A DNA stretch of 64,000 bases. It comes from Bradyrhizobium sp. 1. Its GTDB lineage: Bacteria > Pseudomonadota > Alphaproteobacteria > Rhizobiales > Xanthobacteraceae. Where the stretch lies: contig NZ_JADPJH010000010.1 in NCBI RefSeq assembly GCF_023073315.1, positions 124,001 to 188,000 on the forward strand. Direction: 5' to 3'. Each line of letters begins with the position of its first letter. The first letter of the stretch is position 1. Below are positions 43,683 to 52,982 of the stretch, one piece after another. The position numbers and the translations under genes were made by a program. The notes beneath the pieces were generated by a model. The model was not told where the DNA came from, ran no database searches, and saw nothing but the letters and a program-made list of their open reading frames with translations.

Positions 43683-44606
43683 CTACCCCGCCCGTTGCTT
43701 CTCATACGCCTTCAGATGCGTATACGCGATGCGCAGCTTCGGCACCGGCACCTTGGCGGCATCGGCGCGCGCAATGAGGTCGCCGATCACGTGATCGGCT
43801 TCGACCGGCAGGCCCGCCTTGACGTCGCGGAACATCGAGGCGGTCATCGGCGAGCCCTCGGTCGTGATGTTACCCTTCACGCGCTCGAAGAACGGCCCGC
43901 CCGGCGTGTAGCCCGACGCGGTGGCGATTGCGCTGGTCTCATCGAGCATGCCGAGCAAAAAGTCGCGACCACCGGGGGCCGCCAAAATGTTGCCGACGGA
44001 GGTGCGCATCAGACTGGTGCTTGCGGCGAGCGAGGACAGGAACACCCACTTTTCCCACATGTCCTGCATGATGTTCTGGCTGGCGGTGGCACCATTGATG
44101 CCGCTCTTGAAGGCCTCGTCGATCGCCTTGACCCGGTCTGACAGTTTTCCGTCGCGCTCGCCGAAATTGATCGACTGCATCGGCTGGAGCTGCACCACCT
44201 CGCGCTTCTCGTTCAAGGTCGCGGCGATGGCGCAGAGGCCGCCGAGCACGCGCTCCTTGCCGAATTTGGCATCGAGCGTGTCGAGATGCTTCATGCCGTT
44301 CAGCATCGGAATGATCGCGGTATCAGGTCCGACCGCCGGTGCAAACGACTTGATGGCGTCGTCGAGGTCGAACGCCTTGCAGCTGAGCAGCACGACATCG
44401 AATTTCTCCTTGAGCGCATCGGCCTGAACCGTCGGCGGATTTTTCAAGGTGACGTCGCCATTCGGGCTCTTGATGACGAGACCGGCGCTCGCGAGTTCGC
44501 CTGCGCGGCGTGGCCGAACCAGGAAGGTGACGTCGCAGCCAGCCTGCAACAGCCTCCCACCAAAATAGCCACCGATGGCGCCGGCGCCGACCACGAGAAT
44601 GCGCAT
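43683..44606 (-). CDS. panE: 2-dehydropantoate 2-reductase family protein
   Basis: This 307-residue NADPH-dependent reductase has MRILVVGAGAIGGYFGGRL at the start, a central LSCKAFDLDDAI region, LNGMKHLDTL, and a helical C-terminal domain with KWVFLSSLAASTSLMR. ApbA/PanE makes pantoate for coenzyme A, but the family includes other ketoacid reductases, so the symbol is provisional. It is a single gene. Confidence 0.87.
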   Translation of the reverse strand: MRILVVGAGAIGGYFGGRLLQAGCDVTFLVRPRRAGELASAGLVIKSPNGDVTLKNPPTVQADALKEKFDVVLLSCKAFDLDDAIKSFAPAVGPDTAIIPMLNGMKHLDTLDAKFGKERVLGGLCAIAATLNEKREVVQLQPMQSINFGERDGKLSDRVKAIDEAFKSGINGATASQNIMQDMWEKWVFLSSLAASTSLMRTSVGNILAAPGGRDFLLGMLDETSAIATASGYTPGGPFFERVKGNITTEGSPMTASMFRDVKAGLPVEADHVIGDLIARADAAKVPVPKLRIAYTHLKAYEKQRAG

Positions 44607-44650
44607 GGAATTGTCCTTGTTGTTGCTATTGGCGGCCTATCTATAGGCGT

Positions 44651-44682
44651 CATTGCGCGCGAAGCGAAGCAATCCAGAATGG
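44651..44682. repeat. Fragment of the CATTGCGAGCGAAGCGAAGCAATCC-type repeat
   Basis: CATTGCGCGCGAAGCGAAGC followed by AATCCAGAATGG matches from memory a frequent Bradyrhizobium intergenic repeat. It lies between panE and the isomerase gene, with no coding function. Confidence 0.5.
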
Positions 44683-44719
44683 TACCGCGATCACATTCCG
44701 TCGCCGGAGAAGGAAGGGA

Positions 44720-45334
44720 TTACGTCCCCAACACCATCTCCTCGACCTCGCGCAGCTGCTCCTTGCCGAAGAACATCTCGTTGCCGACGAAGAAGGTCGG
44801 CGAGCCGAACGCGCCGCGGGCAACTGCCTCCTCGGTATTCTTGATCAGCTTGCCCTTCACCTCGGGCTCCTGCGCGCGGGCGAACAGCTTTTGGGCATCG
44901 AGACCGGAGGATGCCAGCGCCTTGGCTGCAACCTCAGGGTCGTCCATCTTCTTCGGCTCGCGCCACATGTGGTGGAAGGCGGCGTCGACGTATTTCTCGA
45001 ACACGCCTTCGAGCTGCGCCGCGATCGCCGTGCGCATCAGGTTCAACGTGTTGACGGGGAAGTTGGGATTGAAGACGTAAGGCTCGACCTTGAAGCGCTT
45101 GACGAAGCGCTCGGTCTCGATCCCCTGGAATTCGCGCTTGTTCTTGACGCCGGCGAGCGTCTCGACCGGCGACTTGTTGTTGGTGGACTTGAAGATGCCG
45201 CCGAGCAGGATCGGCACATATTCGAACTTGACGCCGATGCGCTGCTCGATCGCCGGTATCGCGAGATGGCTGAGATAGGCGTTCGGGCTGCCGAAATCGA
45301 ACAGGAATTGCGGGGCTGTGCGGGTCAAAATCAT
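44720..45334 (-). CDS. 2-hydroxychromene-2-carboxylate isomerase family protein (DsbA-like)
   Basis: This 204-residue thioredoxin-fold protein of the kappa GST/HCCA isomerase group shows FLFDFGSPNAYLSHLAIPAI with Ser at the glutathione contact, NPNFPVNTLNLMR, and GAFGSPTFFVGNEMFFGKEQL near the end. It probably uses glutathione in aromatic compound breakdown or detoxification; substrate is unknown. The start at 45334 follows AGGGAGA closely; 45373 is an alternative. Confidence 0.87.
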   Translation of the reverse strand: MILTRTAPQFLFDFGSPNAYLSHLAIPAIEQRIGVKFEYVPILLGGIFKSTNNKSPVETLAGVKNKREFQGIETERFVKRFKVEPYVFNPNFPVNTLNLMRTAIAAQLEGVFEKYVDAAFHHMWREPKKMDDPEVAAKALASSGLDAQKLFARAQEPEVKGKLIKNTEEAVARGAFGSPTFFVGNEMFFGKEQLREVEEMVLGT

Positions 45335-45431
45335 TCTCCCTGACCGAACTTTCTGATCTGGCTTTTCAGCCATTGTGGCGCAGGGCGCGCCACAGGTCTA
45401 CCGTTTAATGACGGTCATAATATCTTGATCG

Positions 45432-46781
45432 TCAGACCAGACGCCGGATCGCCCGCTTGCGCCACACCAGCAGGTAATAGCCCGTCTGCAAAATAAACAT
45501 GGCGCAGAACACGATCGGATACGCCGCCCACACGCCCTTGAGGCCGACGGTGCGACTCAGGATCACGGCGGCCGGCAGCTCGATCGCGACGATGGCGAAG
45601 ATCGAGAGCAGCATCGGCGTCAGCGCCACGCCGGCAGCGCGCATCGCGCCTGAGAATACAGTGGCCATGCCGAACGGCACCGAGCTCCACAAGGCGATGA
45701 AGAGCAATTCCTTCGCCAGATCGAGCACGGCGCCGTCCGTGATAAAGATGCCAAGCACGGCGCGCGGCGCGAGGTAGATCAGCGCGACCAAGCCGCCGGT
45801 CAGAACGAGGTTGAACGCGAGGCCGGTCCGCACGATGCCGTCGAGCCTGGTCCTGTCTCCGCCGCCGATCGCCTGCGCGCCGAGGATCGAGACCGCAATC
45901 GAAATCGACAACGCCGTGAACTGCGTGTAGCCCATCACCTGGTTCACCGCGCCGTAAGCCGCGGTGGCCTCTGACCCATAACCGTTGACGAGGCCGAGCA
46001 GCACCAGCTCCGCAATCGCCATCACTACCATGCCGATCGCGCTCGGCAATCCGATGCCGAGGATTTTTCCCAGCACGGCGCGATCGAGTCGGAGATGACG
46101 CAGTAGCGCAGCATCCGGCGCCAGCGCATGTTTCTTCCGCAGCAGATAGACGGCCAGCGCGAGCAGCGTCAACGCGTTGGCGATTGCAGCCGCCCAGGCC
46201 GGGCTGGTGATGCCGGTCGCGGGCACTCCGAACGAACCGCGGATCAGCATCGGCGTCAGAATCAGGCCGATTGTCGTCGACAACGCCAGCGCCAGCAGCG
46301 GCGTGAGCGCGTCGCCGACGCCGCGGATCATCGCCGTCATCAGCAGGAAGACGAAGCCGAGCGGCATCGTCAGCAACATGATGCGTGCATAGGCGCTGGC
46401 CTGGTCGAGAATGTCTGTGGGCGTGGCGAGCATCATCATCAATTGGCGGCTGAAGATCCCGCCGGCGAGTGCAATCGATATCGATAGCAGCAGTCCAATC
46501 GCGAGTGTCGTACCCGCGATGCTCCTGATCCTGCCGTGCTCGCCGGCTCCAAACGCCTGGCCGATCAGCACGGTGGCGCCGGTGCTCAGGCCCATCACGA
46601 AGGCGAACAGGAAGAACATCACCGGGAAGAACACCGAGACCGCAGCGAGCGCGTCGACGCCGATCATCTGGCCGAGATAGACATTGCTGACCGTGCCGAA
46701 CAGCGATTGCAGCGCGTTGCTCAGCATCAGCGGCGCGAGAAAGCGCAGGAACGTTTTCCAGAGCGGCGTGGCGACGGACAT
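45432..46781 (-). CDS. MATE-family multidrug efflux transporter
   Basis: This 449-residue protein has 12 membrane helices and MATE hallmarks: PLMLSNALQSLFGTVSNVYLGQMIG, GQAFGAGEHGRIR, and the second-half counterpart AQAIGGGDRTRLD. It exports cationic compounds in exchange for H+ or Na+. The ATG at 46781 is chosen since AAAGG precedes it; 46796 is also open. It is a single gene. Confidence 0.93.
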   Translation of the reverse strand: MSVATPLWKTFLRFLAPLMLSNALQSLFGTVSNVYLGQMIGVDALAAVSVFFPVMFFLFAFVMGLSTGATVLIGQAFGAGEHGRIRSIAGTTLAIGLLLSISIALAGGIFSRQLMMMLATPTDILDQASAYARIMLLTMPLGFVFLLMTAMIRGVGDALTPLLALALSTTIGLILTPMLIRGSFGVPATGITSPAWAAAIANALTLLALAVYLLRKKHALAPDAALLRHLRLDRAVLGKILGIGLPSAIGMVVMAIAELVLLGLVNGYGSEATAAYGAVNQVMGYTQFTALSISIAVSILGAQAIGGGDRTRLDGIVRTGLAFNLVLTGGLVALIYLAPRAVLGIFITDGAVLDLAKELLFIALWSSVPFGMATVFSGAMRAAGVALTPMLLSIFAIVAIELPAAVILSRTVGLKGVWAAYPIVFCAMFILQTGYYLLVWRKRAIRRLV

Positions 46782-46865
46782 GGATGCGCCTTTCATCAGG
46801 ACGTGCGAAGCCGTTGCCGCGCAATGCGCGGCTCGGCCGGCGATGGGGTTGTGAAGAGGCGCGCT

Positions 46866-47462
46866 TTAAGCGCGGTCACTGTAGGCGAGCTTGACGATGT
46901 GATCGCGGATGGCAGTAGGCCAGTCGGCGATCAGTCCGGTGAAGCGTCGCCGATCATCCGCGAACAAAGCCCGCGAGGCTTCCTCGAATTGCGGGAGGTT
47001 GCCGGCCATCGTCGACATGAAGTGATAGGCCGCATCGCGCGCCTGCCGCTCGCGGTCCTTGTCGCCGCTGACACGCCTTGCCTCATCGACGAGCTTTCGC
47101 AAAGCGACCGACGCACCGCCCGGCTGGGCTCCGAGCCATTCCCAGTGTCGCGGCAGCAGTGTCACCTCGCGCGCGACCACGCCGAGTTTTGGACGGCCGC
47201 GCCCACGCGGCTCGGCCGGTGCTGCAATCTCATCAACCGGCGGCGGGATAAGCTTCGCCAAACGCGCCAGCACCTCGCGATCCCCACCGCGCAGATCGAA
47301 GTCGATCGATCGGCCGGTGTCGTCCTCGAAGATGATGATGGGTTCGTCCGGCCGCGGCGCCATCCGCTTGACGACCAGCGCGACCTCTCCTGCCGGCCCG
47401 GATACCAGGCGACGCTGCCCCTGGAAGGCAGTGAAAGTCTTTTGCATTGAAATCATTGCCAT
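46866..47462 (-). CDS. DUF2239 family protein
   Basis: This 198-residue protein has a short N-terminal beta region (FTAFQGQRRLVSGPAGEVAL, then EPIIIFEDDTGR), a basic AT-hook-like RGRGRPKLG near residue 90, and a helical VTLLPRHWEWLGAQPGGASV then ALRKLVDEARR stretch reminiscent of ribbon-helix-helix proteins. DUF2239 has no established function. Two TACCCGGGT-type palindromes lie just upstream, between it and the divergent GST gene, which suggests a DNA-binding autoregulator, but that is inference. Confidence 0.82.
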   Translation of the reverse strand: MAMISMQKTFTAFQGQRRLVSGPAGEVALVVKRMAPRPDEPIIIFEDDTGRSIDFDLRGGDREVLARLAKLIPPPVDEIAAPAEPRGRGRPKLGVVAREVTLLPRHWEWLGAQPGGASVALRKLVDEARRVSGDKDRERQARDAAYHFMSTMAGNLPQFEEASRALFADDRRRFTGLIADWPTAIRDHIVKLAYSDRA

Positions 47463-47486
47463 ATTGATCGACGTTGGCCTTTTTAA

Positions 47487-47523
47487 TACCCGGGTAAATC
47501 AGTGGGGTCAATATACCCGGGTG
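47487..47523. promoter_or_regulatory. Pair of TACCCGGGTR inverted repeats
   Basis: TACCCGGGTA (47487-47496) and TACCCGGGTG (47514-47523) are centred 27 bases apart, in a region otherwise rich in A and T, 25 bases before the DUF2239 start codon and upstream of the GST gene. The spacing is close to an integral number of helix turns (2.5), fitting a tandem regulator site. Confidence 0.6.
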
Positions 47524-47613
47524 AAAATATTCGTCCGGATGGCTCGACATTGCGTTCCCGGACTGGCACGAACGCGCGTCCGATCGACCACGCCTAGCCT
47601 CGGGGACCACGCG

Positions 47614-48279
47614 ATGCTGACTGTTCATCACCTCAACAATTCCCGCTCGCAGCGCGTGCTGTGGCTGCTCGAAGAGTTGGGTGTGCCCTACGAGATCGTG
47701 CGCTATCAGCGCCAGCCCGACATGCGCGCGCCGAAGGAGCTGCGCGCGATCCATCCGCTCGGCAAGTCGCCCGTCATCACCGACAACGGCAACACCGTCG
47801 CTGAATCAGGCGCGATCATCGAATATCTCATCGCCACCTACGGCAATGGCCGGCTGATCCCGCCGCCGAACACGCCGGATCGGCTGCGCTTCACTTACTG
47901 GCTGCACTATGCGGAGGGATCCGCGATGTCGCCGCTGCTGCTCAAGCTACTGTTCACGCTGATGCCGAAGCGCGCGCCGGCGCTGCTGCGACCGCTGGTG
48001 CGAAAAGTCTCGAATCAGGCGCTCACCACGCTGGTCAATCCGCAGCTCAAGCAGCACATGGATTATTGGGAAGGCGAGCTTGCGAAGAGCGAGTGGTTCG
48101 CCGGCAACGAGTTCACCGCCGCCGACATCCAGATGAGCTTTCCGCTGGAGGCAGCCCAAGCACGTGGTGGGCTCGAGCTCGGCCATCCCAAGGCGATGGC
48201 ATTCCTGGAGCGCATCCACGCACGGCCGGCGTACAGCCGCGCCCTCGAGAAGGGCGGACCGTACCAGATCGGACGGTAG
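47614..48279 (+). CDS. Glutathione S-transferase
   Basis: This 221-residue GST has an N-terminal thioredoxin fold (LTVHHLNNSRSQRVLWLLEEL, with Ser as likely glutathione activator; VAESGAIIEYLI) and an alpha-helical C-terminal domain (YWEGELAKSEWFAGNEFTAADIQMSF). It may detoxify electrophiles. It is divergent from the DUF2239 gene and shares the upstream palindrome pair. Confidence 0.94.
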   Translation: MLTVHHLNNSRSQRVLWLLEELGVPYEIVRYQRQPDMRAPKELRAIHPLGKSPVITDNGNTVAESGAIIEYLIATYGNGRLIPPPNTPDRLRFTYWLHYAEGSAMSPLLLKLLFTLMPKRAPALLRPLVRKVSNQALTTLVNPQLKQHMDYWEGELAKSEWFAGNEFTAADIQMSFPLEAAQARGGLELGHPKAMAFLERIHARPAYSRALEKGGPYQIGR

Positions 48280-48289
48280 TTCGCTTTCA

Positions 48290-49585
48290 CTAATCCGCGT
48301 GCAACACGCGGCCCTTCGTCTCCGGCAGCGCAAAGGCTGCGATGAAGAACAGCGCGTAGGCCACGACCGCGAACATCGCGATCGCATTCGCAAGCGACGT
48401 CGACGCTGAGAGCGAGCCGACGAGGAACGGAAACAGCGCGCCGATGCCGCGGCCGAAATTGTAGCAGAAGCCCTGGCCGGAGCCGCGCAGCCGCGTCGGA
48501 TAGAGCTCGGTCAGGAACGCGCCGATGCCGGAGAAATAGCCGGAGGCGAAGAAGCCGAGCGGGAAGCCGAGTACCCACAGGATCTCGTTGGTGAGCGGCA
48601 GCTGCGTGTAGAGCAGCACCACCGCCATGGCGCCGATCGAGAAGATCAGGAACAGATTGCGCCGTCCGATCCGGTCGGCAAGCCAGGCGCCGGTGAGATA
48701 GCCGATGAAGGAGCCGATGATCAGCGTCGACAGGTAGCCGGTCGAGCCGACGATCGACAGATGCCGCTCCTTTGTCAGGAATTGCGGCACCCAGAAGGTG
48801 ACGGCGTAATAGCCACCCTGACAGCCCGTCGCCATCAGCGACGCCAGGATCGTGGTCTTCAGGATCGGGCCGGAGAAAATCTCCCAGAGCGCCGGACGAT
48901 CACCGCTCGCGGCCTGCTTCGCGCGGGCCTCAGCCGCGATCTCCGGCTCGGTGACGGAGCGGCGAATATAGAACACCAGCAGCGCCGGCAGCGCGCCGAT
49001 CACGAACATCCAGCGCCATGCCGTCTCCGGAGGCATCAGCGAAAACAGGATCGCCTGCGACAGCACCGCGAGGCCCCAGCCGACCGCCCAGCCCGACTGC
49101 ACCGAGCCGACCGCGCGTCCGCGATATTGCGGTCGGATCGCTTCGCCCATCAGCACGGCGCCCGCCGCCCACTCACCGCCGAAGCCCAGGCCGAGCACGG
49201 CGCGCGCGATCAGGAGCTGATCGAAATTCTGCACGACCGCGCAGACCAGCGAGAATACGGAGAACCAGATGATGGTGATCTGGAGCGTCCTGACCCGGCC
49301 GATATGGTCGGAGAGATAACCGCCGAGCCAGCCGCCGATGGCGGAGGCCAGCAACGTCACGGTGCCGGCGAGGCCCGCCGAGGCCGCATCGACCTTCCAC
49401 AGCGCGATGATGGTGCCGATCACCAGCGGATAGATCATGAAGTCCATGCCGTCGAGCGCCCAGCCCGCGGCGCAGGCCCAGAACGTCCGACGCTCCGGCG
49501 CATTCATGTCGCGATAGAAGGCGAGAAGGCTGGTGTCTTCGATCTCCGCGCGCTCGATGCGCAGGTTCGGATCGGCTGCGGTCAT
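48290..49585 (-). CDS. MFS metabolite:proton symporter
   Basis: This 431-residue carrier has 12 helices and the sugar/organic-acid type motifs GWALDGMDFMIYPLVI, GGYLSDHIGRVRTLQ, GLGFGGEWAAGAVLMGE and ELYPTRLRGSGQGFCYN. It belongs with carriers of aromatic acids, shikimate or sialate-like anions; the substrate is not determined. The start at 49585 is selected. It is convergent with the GST gene. Confidence 0.92.
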   Translation of the reverse strand: MTAADPNLRIERAEIEDTSLLAFYRDMNAPERRTFWACAAGWALDGMDFMIYPLVIGTIIALWKVDAASAGLAGTVTLLASAIGGWLGGYLSDHIGRVRTLQITIIWFSVFSLVCAVVQNFDQLLIARAVLGLGFGGEWAAGAVLMGEAIRPQYRGRAVGSVQSGWAVGWGLAVLSQAILFSLMPPETAWRWMFVIGALPALLVFYIRRSVTEPEIAAEARAKQAASGDRPALWEIFSGPILKTTILASLMATGCQGGYYAVTFWVPQFLTKERHLSIVGSTGYLSTLIIGSFIGYLTGAWLADRIGRRNLFLIFSIGAMAVVLLYTQLPLTNEILWVLGFPLGFFASGYFSGIGAFLTELYPTRLRGSGQGFCYNFGRGIGALFPFLVGSLSASTSLANAIAMFAVVAYALFFIAAFALPETKGRVLHAD

Positions 49586-49673
49586 GTGCGTTTCCCCGGC
49601 GTTTTTTCTTTGGTCGAGGGGTGGTAGCACGCGCGGCAGCGAGCGCAAGATGTCGGACCATGCAGGGATCGGG

Positions 49674-51428
49674 TTACTGTCCCGCTGCCTCCGCGCCGCG
49701 CGAGCGCGGATCGGGCGCGCCGAGGGGGCCGTTCGGGGTCACGAGAATCGAATTGGCCGATGTCTGCCCCATCGGCTCGACGATGAGGTGGTCCATCGCC
49801 TTCAGCTCGAACAGGACATCGTCGGGAAAGCCGCGCTCGATGCGGACCTCGTCCGGCAGCCATTGATGATGCAGCCGCGGGGCGGCCACGGCAGCGGCCA
49901 CGTCCATCTTGTAATCGAGGACGTTGACGATCACCTGGAGCACGGTCGAGATGATGCGGCTGCCGCCCGGCGAACCCGTGACCAGCACCGGCTTGCCGTC
50001 CTTCAACACGATGGTCGGCGACATCGAGGACAGCGGCCGCTTGCCGGGGCCGGGCAAATTCGCCTCGTAGCCGACGAGGCCGTAGGCGTTGGAAGCACCG
50101 ACCGCCGCGGTGAAATCGTCGAGCTCGTTGTTGAGCAGCACGCCGGTGCCGTCGGCGACCAAGCCGACGCCATAGCTGAAGTTCAGCGTGTAGGTGTTGC
50201 TGACGGCGTTGCCGCGGCTGTCGACGACCGAGTAATGCGTGGTGTTGGTGCCTTCGCGCGGCGCAGGAGGAGCGGACACGATATCCTTGGACGGCGTGGC
50301 GCGATCTGTCGAGATGCCGATGCGCAGCTTGGTGGCATAGTCCTTCGCGGTGAGTGTCTCGATCGGCGCCTTGACGAAGGCGGGATCGCCGAGATAGCGC
50401 GCGCGGTCGGCATAGGCACGCTTCATGGCTTCGATCAGCAGATGCAGCGATGCCGGCGAACCCTGCTTCAGGTCAGCAAGCTGATAGCCTTCGAGGATGT
50501 TGAGGGTCTCCATCAGCACGATCCCGCCGGAGGATGGCAGCGGCATCGAGACGATGTCGTAGCCGCGATAGCTGCCGCGCACCGGCGCGCGGATCACGGC
50601 AGAATAGGATTTCAGATCGGCCGGCGTCATGATGCCACCGGCCTCGGCGATGGCCTTGGCGAGCTTTTCGGCGACCGGCCCTTCATAGAAGCCGCGTGGT
50701 CCCAGCGCCGCGATAGCCGACAGCGTTTCGGCGAGATCGGTTTGCACCAGCCTGTCGCCTTCGCCGAGCGACGTGCCATCGGGACGCGAGAAGATTTTGG
50801 CCGAGGAAGGCCAGCGCGCGAGCCGCCGGTGCCACCCCGGCAGCGTGTCGGCCATGTCGTCGGTGAGGACAAAACCGTCGCGGGCGAGCACGATCGCGGG
50901 CTCGAGCAATTGCGCCAGCGTGAACTGGCCCGAACCATATTTTTCCAGCGCCAGCGCAAAACCCGCAACGGTGCCGGGCACGCCGACGCCAAGTGCGGAA
51001 TCGCGCGACTTCGCAGCATCAGGCTTGCCATCGGCGTCGAGGAAGATTTGCGGCGTGGTCGCCGCCGGCGCGGTCTCACGATAGTCGATCGTGATGTCTT
51101 CGTGACGCTCGGCCGAATGGATCACCATAAAACCGCCGCCGCCGATATTGCCGGCGCGCGGATAGGTCACCGCCATCGCAAAGCCGGTCGCAACCGCGGC
51201 ATCGACCGCATTGCCGCCGCGCCGCAGGATGTCGGCGCCGACCTGCGCGGAGATCTTCTCCTGCGCCACCACCATGCCGTGCTCGGCGGGAACGGCGTGC
51301 ACCGTGTCGAGTGCAGGCGGGACATAGGCCCGTCGCGCATCCTGCGCGGCGGCCGACGCAAGACCAAACGCCAGAGTGGCAACGAAGGCGAAAAATGCCC
51401 GCCGTGTCGAAAATGACGCCATCATCAA
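49674..51428 (-). CDS. ggt: Gamma-glutamyltransferase
   Basis: This 584-residue periplasmic enzyme transfers or hydrolyses gamma-glutamyl groups, mostly from glutathione. It has a signal peptide (ending SAAAQ), GGNAVDAAVATGFAMAVTYP and GNIGGGGFMVIH early, the self-cleavage nucleophile Thr in NTTHYSVVD (about residue 396), and GSPGGSRIISTVLQV late. The large and small subunits would be split before that Thr. Three ATGs occur in a row at 51428-51420. It is divergent from an MFS gene. Confidence 0.95.
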   Translation of the reverse strand: MMMASFSTRRAFFAFVATLAFGLASAAAQDARRAYVPPALDTVHAVPAEHGMVVAQEKISAQVGADILRRGGNAVDAAVATGFAMAVTYPRAGNIGGGGFMVIHSAERHEDITIDYRETAPAATTPQIFLDADGKPDAAKSRDSALGVGVPGTVAGFALALEKYGSGQFTLAQLLEPAIVLARDGFVLTDDMADTLPGWHRRLARWPSSAKIFSRPDGTSLGEGDRLVQTDLAETLSAIAALGPRGFYEGPVAEKLAKAIAEAGGIMTPADLKSYSAVIRAPVRGSYRGYDIVSMPLPSSGGIVLMETLNILEGYQLADLKQGSPASLHLLIEAMKRAYADRARYLGDPAFVKAPIETLTAKDYATKLRIGISTDRATPSKDIVSAPPAPREGTNTTHYSVVDSRGNAVSNTYTLNFSYGVGLVADGTGVLLNNELDDFTAAVGASNAYGLVGYEANLPGPGKRPLSSMSPTIVLKDGKPVLVTGSPGGSRIISTVLQVIVNVLDYKMDVAAAVAAPRLHHQWLPDEVRIERGFPDDVLFELKAMDHLIVEPMGQTSANSILVTPNGPLGAPDPRSRGAEAAGQ

Positions 51429-51536
51429 ACTTCCGCCGTTGGCCTTCAGTCTCTCTGGGCCAGTTCACACGCGTCATTGCAATGCTATACGGTTTGCCCC
51501 GAGAGAGGCAAAACTGTTCGTGATGAGGACTATGGA

Positions 51537-52922
51537 ATGACGACGATCGCCCCGGATGCGCGCTTGGCCGGCGCGCAGCGGACCTATCCGCCGCGCGCAG
51601 CCGTCGTCAGCTGGATCTTCTTCGACTGGGCCGCGCAGCCTTATTTCACGCTGATCACGACCTTCGTGTTCGCGCCCTATTTTGCCACGAGCATCGCGCC
51701 AAATCCTGCCACCGGACAGTCGCTGTGGGGCTTTGCGATGGCGGCGGCGGGTCTCGCGATCGCGCTGATGTCGCCGCTGTTGGGGGCCATCGCGGATGCT
51801 TCAGGCCGCAGGAAGCCGTGGATTGCGGGATTCGGCGCGCTGCTGGTGCTGGCGTCCTGCACGCTGTGGATCGGCAAGCCCGGCGATCCCAGCATCATTC
51901 CGCCCCTGCTCACCGCGGTCGCGCTCGCCAGCGTCGGCGCGGAATTCGCCACCGTCTTCAACAATGCGATGATGCCGACCCTCGTTCCGCCGGAGCGCAT
52001 CGGCCGGCTCTCCGGCACCGGCTGGGCTACGGGTTACATCGGCGGCATCGTCAGCCTCATCATTGTGCTCGGCTTCCTCGCGGCGAATCCGGAGACCGGA
52101 CGCACGCTGCTCGGCCTCACGCCGCTGTTCGGGCTCGATCCCGCAACCCATCAAGGCGACCGCGCCGCGGGACCGCTGACCGGGCTGTGGTTCATCATCT
52201 TCGTGACGCCGATGTTCCTGTTCACGCCGGATTACCCGGCCAAACGTCCGGTGCGCGAGGCGTTGCACGCAGGCCTTGCCGAGCTGAAGCAATCGATCAG
52301 GAGCTTGCCGCAGCAGAAGTCGCTCGCCGCGTTCCTGCTCGCCAACATGATCTACACCGACGGCCTGGTGTCGCTGTTCGCGTTCGGCGGCATCTATGCG
52401 GCAGGCACCTTCGGCTGGCACACGATCCAGATCGGCACCTTCGGCATCATGCTGGCGATTGCCGGCACCTTCGGCGCATGGCTCGGCGGCAAGCTCGACG
52501 ATCATCTCGGGCCGAAGCGGGTGATCGCCGGCAGCTTGCTGCTCCTCCTGCTCGCGGTAGCGGCGATCCTGCTGGTCGACAAGGACAGCGTGCTGTTCGT
52601 CAAGGTCGGGCCGCCGCTGCCGGGCGCGCCGATGTTCTCGAGCGCCGCGGAGCGGGCCTATCTGGTGCTGGGCTGTCTCATCGGCGCTGCCGGCGGCCCG
52701 CTTCAGGCAGCTTCACGCACGCTGCTGATCCGTCTCGCGCCGAAGGACCGCATCGCGCAGTATTTCGGCCTCTTTGCGTTGACCGGAAAAGTCACGTCCT
52801 TCATCGGCCCGCTGCTGATCGGCGTGATCACCGCGGTAACAGCGAACCAGAAAGCCGGCATGGCCGTGCTGGTGGTGTTCTTCGTTGCGGGGTTCGCGCT
52901 GCTGATGCGTGTGCGGGAGTAG
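51537..52922 (+). CDS. UMF1/Atg22-type MFS transporter
   Basis: This 461-residue carrier has about 12 helices and the UMF1 signatures SWIFFDWAAQPYFTLITTFVF near the start, SPLLGAIADASGRRKPW, and GRLSGTGWATGYIGG. Atg22-like proteins in yeast export amino acids from vacuoles; bacterial relatives are uncharacterised. The ATG at 51537 is chosen. It is divergent from ggt, so amino acids released by GGT might be its cargo (inference). Confidence 0.88.
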   Translation: MTTIAPDARLAGAQRTYPPRAAVVSWIFFDWAAQPYFTLITTFVFAPYFATSIAPNPATGQSLWGFAMAAAGLAIALMSPLLGAIADASGRRKPWIAGFGALLVLASCTLWIGKPGDPSIIPPLLTAVALASVGAEFATVFNNAMMPTLVPPERIGRLSGTGWATGYIGGIVSLIIVLGFLAANPETGRTLLGLTPLFGLDPATHQGDRAAGPLTGLWFIIFVTPMFLFTPDYPAKRPVREALHAGLAELKQSIRSLPQQKSLAAFLLANMIYTDGLVSLFAFGGIYAAGTFGWHTIQIGTFGIMLAIAGTFGAWLGGKLDDHLGPKRVIAGSLLLLLLAVAAILLVDKDSVLFVKVGPPLPGAPMFSSAAERAYLVLGCLIGAAGGPLQAASRTLLIRLAPKDRIAQYFGLFALTGKVTSFIGPLLIGVITAVTANQKAGMAVLVVFFVAGFALLMRVRE

Positions 52923-52932
52923 CCGCGCTTCA

Positions 52933-52977
52933 CCGTCACTCCGGGCTCGCGCCAAGTGGCGCGGCCCGGAGTGACGG
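52933..52977. terminator. Bidirectional hairpin between convergent genes
   Basis: CCGTCACTCCGGGC and GCCCGGAGTGACGG pair exactly over 14 bases, with further GCGCC/GGCGC pairing inside. It lies between the MFS and purH stops. There is no T run, so it may be a REP-like repeat serving as terminator. Confidence 0.62.
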
Positions 52978-52982
52978 CGAGA

